Of a DNA stretch of 64,000 nucleotides, positions 1-10,812 are shown piece after piece. This stretch comes from Rhizomys pruinosus (lineage: Eukaryota; Chordata; Mammalia; Rodentia; Spalacidae). The DNA is taken from assembly GCA_009823505.1 (NCBI GenBank), contig VZQC01005070.1:3275843-3339842 (forward strand). Reading direction: 5' to 3'. Position 1 is the first letter of the stretch. Each line of letters begins with the position of its first letter. The notes beneath the pieces are model-generated. The model ran no database searches. It was not told the DNA's origin and was given only the letters and a program-made list of their open reading frames with translations. The position numbers were made by a program, and so were the translations under genes.

Positions 1-59
1 TTACCCCACCTCCCCTTTTATATCAGGGTCTTATTTTACAATAAAATTTTGCTATAAAA

Positions 60-616
60 ATTATATATAACAATGATGCTGCTCAGCTTGCCTTTCATCT
101 AGGGATTTGTTGCTAGCATCCACAAATGAGGGAGACCATTTGCTGCTTCTTTTTCTGGGACTGTGTCACTTCACTTAGCATAATGGCTTCGACTTCCATC
201 CATTTACCTGCAAAGTTCATGAGGTCATTTTTCTTTACTGCTGAGTAGTACCCCATTATGTAGATGTACCACATTTTTGTCATCCACTCGTCAGTTGAGG
301 GGCATTTGGGTTGGTTCCAGCTCTTTGCTATTGTGAAGAGAGCTGCAATAAACATGGATGTGTGATCCACCACTTACTTTCAGACTCTGTAATTACTACA
401 TATGAGTGGAAAGTATGTATGCATATTTTAGAGTAATATAAAATTAAAGGAGGAAAATGTGAATTCCTGAACATAAAAAAAAGACTGAGAGAAAGATGCA
501 GGGCATCTATGGCAGAATGCATAATCTGGGGTGGGGTGGGGGGAAGGGAAAGGGGAATATGTCTAACTGAACTGAGAAATGATGTCTGAAACACATAAAA
601 CATCAATAAAAGCATT
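60..616 (+). mobile_element. LINE-1, 5'-truncated and 5'-inverted
   Basis: Positions 60 to about 367 read on the minus strand as the ORF2 C-terminus, with the hallmark residues MFIAALFTIAKSWNQPKCPS followed by KKMWYIY-like residues, running into the start of the 3' UTR. From about 368 the 3' UTR continues on the plus strand, includes a G-rich tract at 527-556, and ends in AATAAA-like sequence near 605. Opposite orientation of adjoining segments of one L1 is the signature of twin priming. The 3' UTR also seems to lack a few hundred bases between about 465 and 478 compared with the copy at 41,671. This is a dead copy. Confidence 0.85.
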
Positions 617-760
617 GGCCAGGTGTGGTGGTGCATGCCTTTAATCCCAGCACTTGGGAGGCAGAGGCAAGCAGATCTCTGTAAATTCAAAGCCAGCCTG
701 GTCTACATTGTGAGCTCCAGGCCAGCTGGGACTAAAGGGAGATCATGTCTCAAAAATACC
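617..760 (+). mobile_element. B1 SINE
   Basis: The 7SL-derived body is recognisable: GGCCAGGTGTGGTGGTGCAT at the start, TTAATCCCAGCACTTGGGAG, then CCAGCCTGGTCTACA. It abuts the L1 tail at 616. The A-tail is short and degraded. A 10-bp AT match (60-69 and 767-776) raises the possibility that the L1 and B1 share one outer TSD, but it is too low in complexity to rely on. Confidence 0.88.
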
Positions 761-1495
761 CCCCAGATTATATATAGAAATAATCTGTTGCTAAGACTTA
801 TCAGAGAGGGAAAGATAGACTATTATATATCAGATGCAGGAATATGCAAATTTAATTCTTATAGACCGAACCAGCATGAAAATGTCTATAACATACGTGA
901 TGACAACTGGCTCCCTCTACTGAACTGTCATAAGGAAATTGCCATGTCACAAAAGAAAAAGAAAATGTCTATAACATAAGTACCCATGTGCCAAGAAATC
1001 AGTCAGTCTAGATCAAAGCTCTGTCTCTCTAAAAAGTTCAAATCACTAACAACAACTTGGGCAAAAGTATCTCCAAGACATTATGCCCATTAAATACATT
1101 TCTAGTGAAGGAAAAAATTCTTTTCACAAAGGAAATAACTGTTCTTTATGATCAGTCTGTGAATTTGCTAAATATTTAACTAAGAATTTTATAAACATAC
1201 TTTATATGGACATCACAACTTGATATGAAAACCCGGTAAAGAAATTATAAGAGATAACTCCTGAATAACAACACAATAATCCTAAAATATATGAGCACAT
1301 AGAATCCAGCAATGCATGAAAACTTAATGATTTGTTACCAAGTAGAGTTCATCACAGAAATATAAGCTTTGTTTAACACTTAAAAAGTTAGTGAAAATAA
1401 TTTGACTTCTTAATAAAGGAAGAAAATATGTGTAAAATTACAAAGATGGTAAGGATTTCTGTTCCTAGTACTTGTATTCAAAATGTGTCCATTTC
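761..1495. other. AT-rich sequence, nothing recognised
   Basis: No repeat, open frame or regulatory motif that I can support. AT-rich throughout. Confidence 0.6.
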
Positions 1496-1735
1496 TGGTT
1501 GGAAAGATGGCTCAGTGATTAAGAGAACATACAATTGTAAAAGATCCAACTTCACTTCCTAGCACCTATGTCTGGTGGCTCACAAAACCATGTATTTCCA
1601 GCTACAGAGAGTTCTGGTGCCTCTGTCATCTAAAGGCACCCAAACAGACACACACAGAGACACACACAGAAACACACACATACACACACGCACACGCGCG
1701 TGAACACACACACACACACACACACACGAAAATAA
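1496..1735 (+). mobile_element. Old B3/B2-type SINE with (CA)n tail
   Basis: The tRNA-like head (GGAAAGATGGCTCAGTGATTA) and the TGGTGGCTCACAAAACCAT body are diverged. The 3' part has become a CA/GA-rich microsatellite at about 1645-1727, including a short CGCGCG step. Confidence 0.7.
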
Positions 1736-1743
1736 TAAAAATA

Positions 1744-1972
1744 GGGGCTGGGGAGATAGCTTAGTGGTTAGGACCACTGATTGCTCTTGCTGAGGACCTG
1801 GGTTTGATTTGCAACACCCGCGTGGCAGTTAATAACCATCCAGAATTCCAGTTCCAGGGGATCTGGTGCCTGACCTCTGCATGCACTGCACGACATGGAT
1901 GCACTTACACAAATGCAGGCAATACATTCATACACATAAAATAAAAATAATAAATAAAATATTTAAAATAAT
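1744..1972 (+). mobile_element. B3-like (B2 superfamily) SINE
   Basis: Starts GGGGCTGGGGAGATAGC, has a B-box-like GGGTTTGATTTGC, then CCAGTTCCAGGGG and a 3' region ending in CATACACATAAAATAAA. It has only one copy of the ACTCCAGTTCCAGGGG module, so it belongs to the group without the 17-bp duplication. It is moderately diverged. Confidence 0.85.
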
Positions 1973-2135
1973 AATAAATCTTTAAAGTTTATCCCGCTTA
2001 AATTGTACAATAAGACATGTAATAAAGGAGATAAAGACCCTAACACTAAAACTAAAAATAAAAGTGGGCTATTCACAGATAGTATAATTACACTGGTAGA
2101 CAATCCAGAGCAATTCCATAAAATAATACATTTCA

Positions 2136-2366
2136 GGATGGAGAGATAGCCTAGCAGTTAAGAGCACCGACTGCTCTTGCAGAGGACCCGGGTTCGATCC
2201 CCAGCACCCACATGGCGGCTGAGAACTGTCTGTAACTCCAATTCCAGGAGAACTCCAGTTCCAGGGGAATCCAAGACGCTCTTCTGACCTCTGTGGCATT
2301 GCATGACACGGGTACACAAACCTACATGCAGACAGTACATTCATACACATACAAAAATAAAATTAA
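2136..2366 (+). mobile_element. B3-like SINE, duplicated subfamily
   Basis: Full-length copy with an intact pol III B box (GGGTTCGATCCC). Two adjacent 17-bp modules, 2234-2250 and 2251-2267, are an internal duplication. It is flanked by a perfect 16-bp target-site duplication, AAAATAATACATTTCA, at 2120-2135 and 2367-2382. Low divergence and the perfect TSD indicate recent insertion. Confidence 0.93.
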
Positions 2367-2606
2367 AAAATAATACATTTCATAGAAAATAAATTTAGCA
2401 TGGAGACAATTTAGATGTTCAATATATTAATAATGTATATTACTAGTAAGCAAACATTATTTATACTATCATTGTGCAACTAAACTGGCTAAGAATATAT
2501 TTGACAGACATGCAATGCTCTATTCCCCAAATATAAAATACTAGTACAAGAAATTTTAAAAGGCCTCAGTATAGAGGTGCACCATTTATTTTTTGTCAGT
2601 TTTTGT

Positions 2607-2752
2607 TTTTTTGACAGGGTCTCCCTAGTCTCAGCCTGGAAGTCACTATGTGGACCAGGAATTCAAATTCCATGTCACAAAGATCCGTACATGGGTCACT
2701 GCCTCCCAAGGGGTAGGATTAAACACACACCCCACCATACATGGCTAGGTAC
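2607..2752 (-). mobile_element. Old B1 SINE
   Basis: Antisense B1: TTGACAGGGTCTCCCTAG near the left end, CACAAAGATCCG in the middle, GGATTAAACACACACC and a CATGGCTAGG right end. Substitutions and small indels are numerous. Confidence 0.72.
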
Positions 2753-2869
2753 ACCATTTTTATACATTAAAATTTAAATATACTTGTCATTTTTTTCTTT
2801 ACCTTTAAAGTCAATACAGCTTGAATTAAATTCCTAATATTTTAGTTATCTTAAATTTTGTTTATTTAT

Positions 2870-3032
2870 TATTTGTGTTGTACACTTATTTATTTGTGTG
2901 GATAGCCATGCTTATGGAGGTCAAAGGACAACTTTCAGAAGTCAGTTTTCTCACTGTGTCCTGGGGATAAAACTCAGATCAGTCTTAACAGCAAGTACTT
3001 TACACACTGAGCTCTCTTGGTAGCCCTAATAG
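2870..3032 (-). mobile_element. Old B3/B4-type SINE fragment
   Basis: Antisense match to the body and head of a B3-like element: GGAGGTCAAAGGACAACTTT, then CTGGGGATAAAACTCAGATC and CACACTGAGCTCTCTTGG. It is too diverged to assign to a subfamily. Confidence 0.6.
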
Positions 3033-3718
3033 TTTTTTTTTTTTAAGTTAGCAAACCAAATAATGATATCAAAGTCCAAATAATGTTGAAAAGCTAAAGT
3101 TATTAAAAGTTACCTGATTACCTAGCATAGAGACACAATCTTACTGACCAGGGCATAATATAAAGGTCAGCATACCGACCAAAAAAGCACATTCATCTTC
3201 ATCTGGTCAATTAATTGTTAATAAAATATCAATTAAGCAGGAGATGGACACTTTTATGGGCAACCTACTGGAATAAATAAATAAGTAAATAAATAAATAA
3301 ATACTAAAATAAGCCTCAAATATTATCTGATATCATCATGAAAAATTAAAATGTGAAATATAAAATGATTAAGTCTTGAAAAGAAAACAACTTTATTTCA
3401 GAAAGTACACATATTTTAGGAACTAAAGGTTGCCTTTTTGTGGCTCTGGGGTAAGTCACAATTTTGTAAATATGACATAAAAATGAAAACTATAGAAAAA
3501 AATGATAAACCAAATGTCACTTAAAGTAAATGCCATTCCTGACTGAAAGCCTTCTAAACTGACATTGGAAAGCAAGGAAATATAGAATATATGTATTTTA
3601 ATACTTATTTCTATGAAAGCCTTATCCACAATTCATTCCAAAGTCCTACAAACAACAACAGCAACATCAAAGGTTTTAAAAAAACTCCTTAACAAAATAT
3701 GCATGATAGACAATAACT
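3033..3718. repeat. AT-rich stretch with (AAAT)n at 3272-3303
   Basis: The (AAAT/AAGT)n tract at 3272-3303 is the only recognisable element. The rest is unassigned AT-rich DNA. Confidence 0.6.
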
Positions 3719-3867
3719 TTTTTTTTTTTTTGTCTTTTCAAGACAGGGTCTCCCTATAGCCCCGGCTGTCCTGGAACTCGCTCTGTAGACCAGGATGGCC
3801 TTGATCTCACAAAGATCCACCTGCCTCTGCCTCCAAAGTGCTAGGATTAAAGGCTTGTGCCACCATT
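3719..3867 (-). mobile_element. B1 SINE
   Basis: Antisense B1 beginning with a T tract (its A-tail), then TTCAAGACAGGGTCTCCCTA, CTGTCCTGGAACTCGCTCTG and TGCCTCTGCCTCCAAAGTG. The 5' end lies at the right, near GTGCCACC. Confidence 0.88.
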
Positions 3868-4580
3868 TTTACTAGTTCTTTAGAGTTAATCATAAACCAT
3901 CAGGGAAATATAAACCAAAACAATCCTACCTTAGTAACTAAAATTTAAAAGACTGCTATCACAAATGCTAGGGATTGTATGAAGCAGCAGTTATACTTTT
4001 GGACAGCAAATGTTACAAATAGTTTTGAATATGTTTTTGTTGTTTCTTCTAAAATTAAAACTGAATTAACCCTGTGACTCAGAACAATCTACTCTTGGGG
4101 TTTTAAATGGTCCTACAGTAAAAATGTAAAATTATATTCCCAAAGAGACTTTGATATAAATGCCCATATCCTAGTAGTCCCCAAGGGGCCAAACTAAGGA
4201 AAAAAAAAAAAAAAACAAGGCATCTCAGGGGAGTAGATCCATTAAATACTGATATATTCATATAACAATACTCAGGGGGAAGAAAATCCAACTAATAAAC
4301 TCCACCATGGTACATATTTCAAAAACATTATGCTAAATAACAGAGCCAGACCCAATTACTCGATACCTTGTGAATCTATGTCTCTGAAGTCTAAGAAGGG
4401 ATGTGATGGAAAGATAATCGAAATCAGATGGAGGTGTTGATTTTGCATGAAAGCTGCCCTAAAGGAAATACTGAGGAGCTTACTGGGAGGATAGAAATCT
4501 CTGTGTCTAGTCTGTGAGTTTTATGAAAATGTATAAATCATTAAACTTTACCTAATCACAAAGTAAGATTTCTGAATTTC
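3868..4580. other. Nothing recognised
   Basis: AT-rich sequence with an A tract at 4200-4215. No repeat family or credible coding frame is visible. Confidence 0.5.
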
Positions 4581-4765
4581 AGCTGGTGCGATGGTGTATG
4601 CCTGAAATTCCAGCACTCAGGAAGTGGAGTATCTCATAGTGTTTTGGAGGCTAGTTTCATGTAACCCATAGTGCTTTGGAGGCTAGCTTGGGTTACATGA
4701 AACTCTTGGTCAAAAAAAAAAAAAAAAAAAAAAAGAAAAAGAAAAAGAAAAAGGAAAAAGAAACA
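4581..4765 (+). mobile_element. B1-like SINE with internal rearrangement and hairpin
   Basis: A B1-like 5' end (AGCTGGTGCGATGGTGTATG, then CCAGCACTCAGGAAGTGGAG) leads into a partly duplicated middle. CATAGTGTTTTGGAGGCTAG is repeated with one change about 32 bp on. Two 16-bp arms, 4653-4668 and 4689-4704, are perfect inverted repeats around a 20-bp loop. An A-tail with AAAAG variants extends to 4765. Confidence 0.6.
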
Positions 4766-5624
4766 GCCCAGGTAGTCCAGCAATGGCAGTCTATATTCTG
4801 AGGAGGCTGAAATCCCCTTAGCTGCTTAGTTCACAAGCTGGGTATCTCAGTAGTCCCCATCTGGCATTGAAAGTTTGGAGGATTCTTGGAGAGACATGAG
4901 TCTTCAGTCCATATTGGAGGATTAAAAAGCTGTGTCTCACGTCTTTGAAGAGTGGCAAAAGCAGTGGGAGCCACAGAGTAAATGCACTTGTCAGTAAGAA
5001 TTGAAGACAGGACAAACAACAGTGCTCTCTCTTTTTCCTTTTCTGTCTTTTGACTAAGATCTCAAGTTTCATATCTGAAGTACAATTTCTCAAGGCCTTA
5101 CTAATTATTTATTTCTGGTTATACTTTCCTTTTGGATGCTTAAGGCCACACAGTTAGTCCAGATTAACCAAAGTTTTTGTTTTCTCAAAGTCAGTTGGGG
5201 ATCTGGTCCTCAGGGGTTTCTCAGGGTTTTTTTTCTGGGGGAGGGGAGGTGGGAGCCCCTGGCTCCTTTCAGCTTTTCATTTACCAGTTCCATCCACTCA
5301 AGGACAAGACCAGGTCTTGCTAGACCAGGCTTCCTTTTCTGAAGCATGAGCAGACTTTCCTCTTTATAGACTGGACACTGGCTGAAGTCCCATTAGTGGC
5401 TCTCCAAGATCTCCCTGAACAGGAAGACTGGTGACCCACATTTGCAGGACATTTCAAGAGATACCCCCATGCATAGTCCCCTGAGACTTGGTTGACCTCT
5501 GAGGGCAAGGAACAAAGTTATCCCTTAGGTCCCTTGGCCAAATTGGTATGGGCATTAAGTATGGTTGTTAAGCATCCAGAGAGGCTAAGTTACACCAGCC
5601 TGATACATTGCACCTATATTAAAA
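4766..5624. other. Nothing recognised
   Basis: Unique-looking sequence with somewhat higher GC than its surroundings. Short open frames exist on both strands but none resembles a known protein. Confidence 0.5.
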
Positions 5625-6600
5625 TTGTATCTTTTGAAAACAAACTGTATGTTATTTCCATATCATATTTCTTGATTGGCATTTTTCCATTTTAATTTTA
5701 TTTTTTTATTTTTTTTAAGATTTGATTCTGCATTTTATTTTTTTTTATTATTTTTTTTAGATTTAGCTTAATTTTATTTTATTTTTTTTAATTAATTTTA
5801 TTTATATTACTCTAAAAGATGCATAGATACCCTCTATCATACACAAAAAAATCCAAGGTCTGAAAATAAATGCTAGTTTAGTTCTAGAACCTGTCTAGGG
5901 ATTCACAATATAAAAGCACAGTTGTTTTCAGCTCATGAGGACAATTACATTAATGTTGCTCAGTTTTCTTTAGAGCTAGGTACTTGGCACTAGCATCCAC
6001 AGATGAGGGATACCATTTGTCTTTTTTTCTTCTGGGACTGTGTACTTCACTTAGCATCATAGAATTCCATTGTGTAGATGTACCACATTTTCTCTATCCA
6101 CTCTGGAGGCCAGTGCAGGGGGATCAAGACAGGATGCCTGCCTAATGGACTTCATTTGGGAGACCATGGGAGGGAAAGACCCCAGTGTGGAGCACAAGGG
6201 TAGCATTGATGGTTGTTTGGGCTTGCCAAGGAGGAACCTCTGAGCACTTCCTTAAGGAAAACATGACTTTTTTAGCAAAACAAAATATCTTCCAATTCAG
6301 GTGATATGGGTTATATATATATTCTATATATATATCTATATATATATATATATTATGTATATATATACATATATAACTATGTATATATATATTGAAGCAA
6401 TACAAGTTAGAGAGAACAACAACAACAAAAGAACTGGAAAAAAAAACTGGATAGACTCAGAAAAAGATCAAGACATGTATGGTAGAGAGCAGGGACTCAG
6501 GTGGGGTGGGGGGCATGGAAAGGGAAATGACTCTAAATTCGATTGAAAAATGATGTATGATTTATGGCAAAAGTTTAATAACAATAAAAATATATTTAAA
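5625..6600 (+). mobile_element. LINE-1 3' region, inverted and interrupted
   Basis: 5625-5700 and 5804-6105 are L1 3' UTR plus ORF2 end on the minus strand, separated by a T-rich tract. 6396-6600 is the distal 3' UTR on the plus strand, with a G-rich run near 6500 and AATAAA-rich 3' end. This fits twin priming, but 6106-6300 between the arms is not L1 that I recognise, and (TA)n expansion fills 6312-6395. The outline is clear; exact breakpoints are not. Confidence 0.65.
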
Positions 6601-6699
6601 AAATGAAGGGAGGAAGAAAGTGGGAGGGAGGGCATGGGGAAGATGAGAGAGAAGAAACCGAACTAAAATCTTTTCATTTTTCAGCTCAATGAAATAAAA

Positions 6700-6887
6700 T
6701 GATCAAAACAATAAATCTTTGCAGAGGAAAACTTTAAAAAGACTGAGAGAAAGATACAGGACATGTATGGCAAAATGCAAGAACTGGGTGGGGTGGGGGA
6801 AGGGAAAGGGGAATATGTCTAAATTGAACTGAAAAATTATGTATGAAATACACAAAATGCCAATAAAATATTATATTAATAATAAAA
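6700..6887 (+). mobile_element. LINE-1 3' end fragment
   Basis: Plus-strand distal L1 3' UTR: GCAGAGGAAAACTTTAAAAA, AAAGACTGAGAGAAAGATAC, a G-rich tract at 6786-6810, then CCAATAAAAT and an AT-rich tail. Severely 5'-truncated. It lies close to the previous L1 end but is a separate copy of the same 3' UTR segment. Confidence 0.82.
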
Positions 6888-6960
6888 AATAAAATGTTCT
6901 TAAATTATATAGGATGGAATTTGAAACATTACTTTCAGCTGCAGAAATGTGAAAATATTG

Positions 6961-7175
6961 AGCCACAGAGAGATGGCTCAGTGCTTAAGAGCACTGGCTG
7001 ATCTTCCAGAGGACACAGGTTTGTTTTACAATATTCACATGACAGCTAACAACCTTCTGTACTCCAGTTTCAGACAACCTGGCATCGTCTTCTGGTCTCC
7101 ACTTGTGCAGGACACAAGTGTACTTATATAACATGCAGGTAAAACACTCCTACATACAAAATAAAATAATAAAAA
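6961..7175 (+). mobile_element. Old B2/B3-type SINE
   Basis: Head CACAGAGAGATGGCTCAGTG, body with CAGCTAACAACCTTCTGTAC, and a 3' end CATGCAGGTAAAACACTCCT followed by ATAAAATAATAAAA. The B box is degraded. Confidence 0.75.
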
Positions 7176-7927
7176 AACCTGAAGTTATTTAGATATCTTT
7201 GTACACACTGTGCATATGAACATATACATACTCAATTATTTCAACTATATCACCAAAGAAAGATAATCATAATGAAATACAAGAAAAAATTTGCTAATCA
7301 TAATTTTCTGAAATACAGAAAAATTACATTTTTGTATTTTCATTTTCTCCCTGTCTGTTAATGAAATGTTTCCTTTCATTTTTTTTAATGTTCCATTACA
7401 TTTTATTTTTATTTCTGAAGCAATGTTTAAAATGTGGAGTTCTGTAGATTAACCACATTTATATCTATTTCTTTTTCTATTTCTTTGGTATTTGATAGTT
7501 AACACTTACAATTAAAAGGAAAATAAAAATGTATTATATGTCTAAAAACAGGATAAAAATGTCTTTTATCTTAAACATACAGAAACACATTAAAGTCATA
7601 TTAATTTTCAGTCACAGACTCCATATTTATACCATATCTTTTTGTAAAATTAATACAATTTGTGGTTTTGCTTTAAAATAATTAAAGACATAAAATTGGG
7701 AATCTGGGCATTCTTCTCTCAAAAGTGTTGGCTACAACCAGTATCAAATGTTTTATTATTCAAAGGTGGTTTTTCATTGGTGCATTTAGTAATAATAAGA
7801 TCATGTGTTTGCTTCCCAGTTAAAAGAAGACTATTTAAATATGATAATACTGTTTTCCTTTGGAAAATGTGGAGTCAGGTTGTATGTTTACCTGCTTGGG
7901 GTGCAATCTGACTCTACCTTTAAGATA
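7176..7927. other. Nothing recognised
   Basis: AT-rich unique-looking sequence; no supported feature. Confidence 0.5.
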
Positions 7928-7992
7928 TAACAGCCTGAAAATAAACTGTATGTTATTTCCAAATCATATTTTGGGATTCACATTTTTAGGTC
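7928..7992 (-). mobile_element. Short LINE-1 3' UTR fragment
   Basis: About 65 bp match the internal 3' UTR segment seen at 41,970-42,020 and 18,530-18,590 (GAAAATAAACTGTATGTTAT, then GGGATTCACATTTTT). There is no tail, so it is either a remnant or an internally primed piece. Confidence 0.6.
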
Positions 7993-9425
7993 TTTCTTGT
8001 TCTATTTCCTCATCTTGTGTACAAATAATTAGACAAGTTGTAGAGGTGACAAAGGGGATCACAGTTTCAGTCTATAGGGTCTTAGAAGAACATACATGAG
8101 TAAAGGAGACCACATATAAATCCTAAAACACGTTACTGCAGATGATGACATTGAGACCTCTGTAGGACAGCTGCAATCCAATTCAGTAATATGGCTCTCT
8201 AACTTCTGGAAGAGAAAAATCTTTAATTTATAAAACTATGTTCTAAAAAGTTTAGATTGTGTGCAAGCTAAAAAAGAAACCAACTGTTGACCCTCAAGTC
8301 AGCATAATAATTTACAGCCTGTAAATATATATTTCTTAATTTATCACACTTCAAGACTTTAGGGCAGAGATTTCATCATCCTCTGTTGAAACAGAACAAA
8401 AGCAGTGACACTTGGTTATCCATGGAGGTAATCATTAATTCTGCAGCTTATGAGCATGTATCACACACAAATCTGATTTCCAACATGAGGCTTTTTCCTC
8501 CAAATCATCAAAATACTCAGCTGAACTTAAAGATATTGAAATAAGAACAACAAAATCAACCAACCAATAATCCATTTCAGCTACAAAAATCAAAGAAGAC
8601 ACAGCTCCAGCCTAGGGTACCTCCTTTGTCCCTGGGCTTTGTTTTGCTTTGGATTCATTCAAGGGTCAATGCTGTTGATAAATTGGTTCCCAGGTGGAAG
8701 TGGGAACACCTGTGCTGGAGCTTTTATGAAACAAGGACTTGGAGTAATTTAGATCTTGGCTTTCCTTTCCTCAAAGGGATTAAAATGCCTCTTATGTGGT
8801 CCTTGAATTCCAAAAAAAGGGGGATTAAAATGTCTCTTATTTGTTCTTTGACTTCACAGGAGAGGTTTTTGTTTGTCATAAATGGAAAAACTATCATCCT
8901 TCATTAGTCTCTGCTTTCTTGTTGAAGAGTTATTCTTTAGTCTTCACAATCGCCCACTGATATGCACAAGTCTTTAGCTCTCAACACAGGTAAAATCAAT
9001 GGGACACCTAATCTGGAACTTTGAAACTCCCAAGCTGAAATCTGAATAAATATCTTTTAAAAAAATAAGTTACCAGCATCAGGTCTTTAACCAATAAAGG
9101 TTCCATATGTCCTATTGATTTACTGCCAATCTTTTTCATGTAATCATTTCTTTCTTGCTGTGGAATTCAGAATCTAGCTGGATTTCAGATTACTAAGAAA
9201 TAAAGGATTTATGGTTGTTGGGCATATGTAAATATGTACATATTTAATAATATTTAATTAATATGAGATATCCTATATGGGGTCTCTATATAGAGGAGGT
9301 AGGAAAGTAGCATGATAGACAGGTTTGTAGAATGATTCAAATATTGGATGTTGACTTTTGTGGCTGTCGCTGAAAGTACACTCTTTAGGGACTGAGTGAT
9401 ACATGAAGGATTTAATGAAGGATTT
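7993..9425. other. Mostly unassigned; small tandem duplication at 8776-8856
   Basis: The only structure I see is an imperfect tandem repeat: GGGATTAAAATGCCTCTTAT at 8776 and GGGATTAAAATGTCTCTTAT at 8821, two units about 45 bp apart. Its in-frame reading is fortuitous because the unit is a multiple of three. Confidence 0.5.
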
Positions 9426-9441
9426 AAAATAGAATGATTTC

Positions 9442-9695
9442 GGGCTGGAGAGATGGCCTAGCGGTTAGGAGTGCCGACGCTCTTGCAGAGGACCCGGGTT
9501 CGATCCCCAGCACCCACGTGGCGGCCCAGAGCCGTCTGAAGCTCCAATTCCAGGGGAACTCCAGTTCCAGGGGAATCTGACACCCTCTTCTGACCTCCGC
9601 GGCATTGCACGACACGGGTGCACAGACTTGGATGCAGACAGTGCATTCATACACATACAGAAATAAATAAAAAAAAAATTAAAAAAAAATAAAAT
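9442..9695 (+). mobile_element. B3-like SINE, duplicated subfamily
   Basis: Full-length, with B box GGGTTCGATCCCC, two 17-bp modules (9540-9556 and 9557-9573) and an A-rich tail. Flanked by a perfect 16-bp TSD, AAAATAGAATGATTTC, at 9426-9441 and 9696-9711. Among the youngest insertions in the window. Confidence 0.95.
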
Positions 9696-9757
9696 AAAAT
9701 AGAATGATTTCTAGAGAAGTGTCCTAAACACACTCTAGTCTTTCATCAGTGTAAACT

Positions 9758-9814
9758 TTATAACTATATATATATATATCTATACTCTATATATATATTT
9801 ATATATATATATAT
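9758..9814. repeat. (TA)n microsatellite
   Basis: Imperfect TA dinucleotide tract broken by TCTATACTC. It could extrude a cruciform. Confidence 0.85.
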
Positions 9815-10224
9815 TACCCACTAGCTTATTCAAGTGTTCAATTCCAGACTATCATGGTATGGTAGCTTTAACAAATAACTTATATGTAACACTTTCTGTT
9901 TTATTATTTCTGTCTTAAGGAAGTCTCAGAAAATCAGGAGACCTTATTATGTGAGGAAAAAGTGGTACTTAACATAGTTTATGACTACCAGTTACTATTA
10001 TGAAGATACATAATATACTTACTACTTATAAGGGAATTTCACTGCAAGACTTCTGAGGAATTTCAGTGAAATTCAATATAGCTCTAAGGAATGTTTGTTT
10101 TCTACATATGGGCTACTAGATTGGGAGAGTATGTGAAGAACTTGCAGTAACCTAATCATAGGCTGATTATAGTTATACAGTGAAACATGCCTGTCTTTCT
10201 TTTAATAGATTCAAAACTCATCAA
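9815..10224. other. Nothing recognised
   Basis: Unique-looking AT-rich sequence. Confidence 0.5.
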
Positions 10225-10240
10225 ACCATGCATCTTTTTA

Positions 10241-10467
10241 TTTTTATTTATTTATTTATCTATTTATTTATTTATTTATTTATCTATTTATCTATTTATT
10301 TATCTATTTATTTATTTATTTATTGGTGTTTTTGAGACAGGGTCTCCCTGTAGCCCCAGCTGTCCTGGAATTCACTCTGTAGACCAGGCTGGCCTTGAAC
10401 TCACAAAGATCCGCCTGCCTCTGCCTCCCAAGTGCTAGGATTAAAGGCGTGCACCACCGCGCCCGGC
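10241..10467 (-). mobile_element. B1 SINE with (TTTA)n-expanded tail
   Basis: The antisense B1 body occupies about 10326-10467 and is near consensus, ending in the complement of GCCGGGCGCGGTGG. Its A-tail has become a (TTTA/TCTA)n array at 10241-10325. A perfect 16-bp TSD, ACCATGCATCTTTTTA, at 10225-10240 and 10468-10483 encloses array plus body. This shows that the microsatellite grew from the SINE tail. Confidence 0.95.
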
Positions 10468-10483
10468 ACCATGCATCTTTTTA

Positions 10484-10700
10484 CAAGTCTTTTAGCGGAC
10501 TGTATCACAAGACATAAATGGGTATTGATATACTTGGCAGTATGTCATATCATCCATTTCAGGTATACTTGTATTGAAATTTCTTCAGTTACATAAATGA
10601 GATGCAAAATGAATATGGACTGGTATTTCTAGGTGTTGCTTAAAAGTGAGAATGGGGAAACATGAACCCTTGTCTGATACATAGATATCTATTTTCTTCA
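10484..10700. other. Nothing recognised
   Basis: Unique-looking spacer between the B1 and the GATA array. Confidence 0.5.
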
Positions 10701-10751
10701 TAGATAAGCAGATAGATGATAGGTAGGCAGGAAGATAGATGATAGATAGAT

Positions 10752-10796
<45 letters not shown>

Positions 10797-10812
10797 CCAG
10801 ATAGACAGGCAT
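10701..10812. repeat. (GATA)n microsatellite
   Basis: A perfect GATA run at about 10752-10796 with diverged GATA/GATG/GGTA units on both sides. The long perfect core suggests it is polymorphic. Confidence 0.92.

Noticed and set aside
113..373. Minus-strand frame resembling a reverse-transcriptase protein end
   Set aside because: It is the C-terminus of LINE-1 ORF2 in a truncated inverted copy, not a cellular gene.
1580..1777. Cysteine/valine-rich frame
   Set aside because: Translation of a CA microsatellite.
2158..2210. tRNA-like A and B boxes
   Set aside because: They are the internal pol III promoter of a B2/B3-superfamily SINE, not a tRNA gene; no cloverleaf was found.
9424..9656. Three overlapping cysteine- and tryptophan-rich frames, also seen at 2,069, 16,504, 17,088, 29,238, 38,935 and 54,296
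   Set aside because: They are the same SINE consensus read in several frames.
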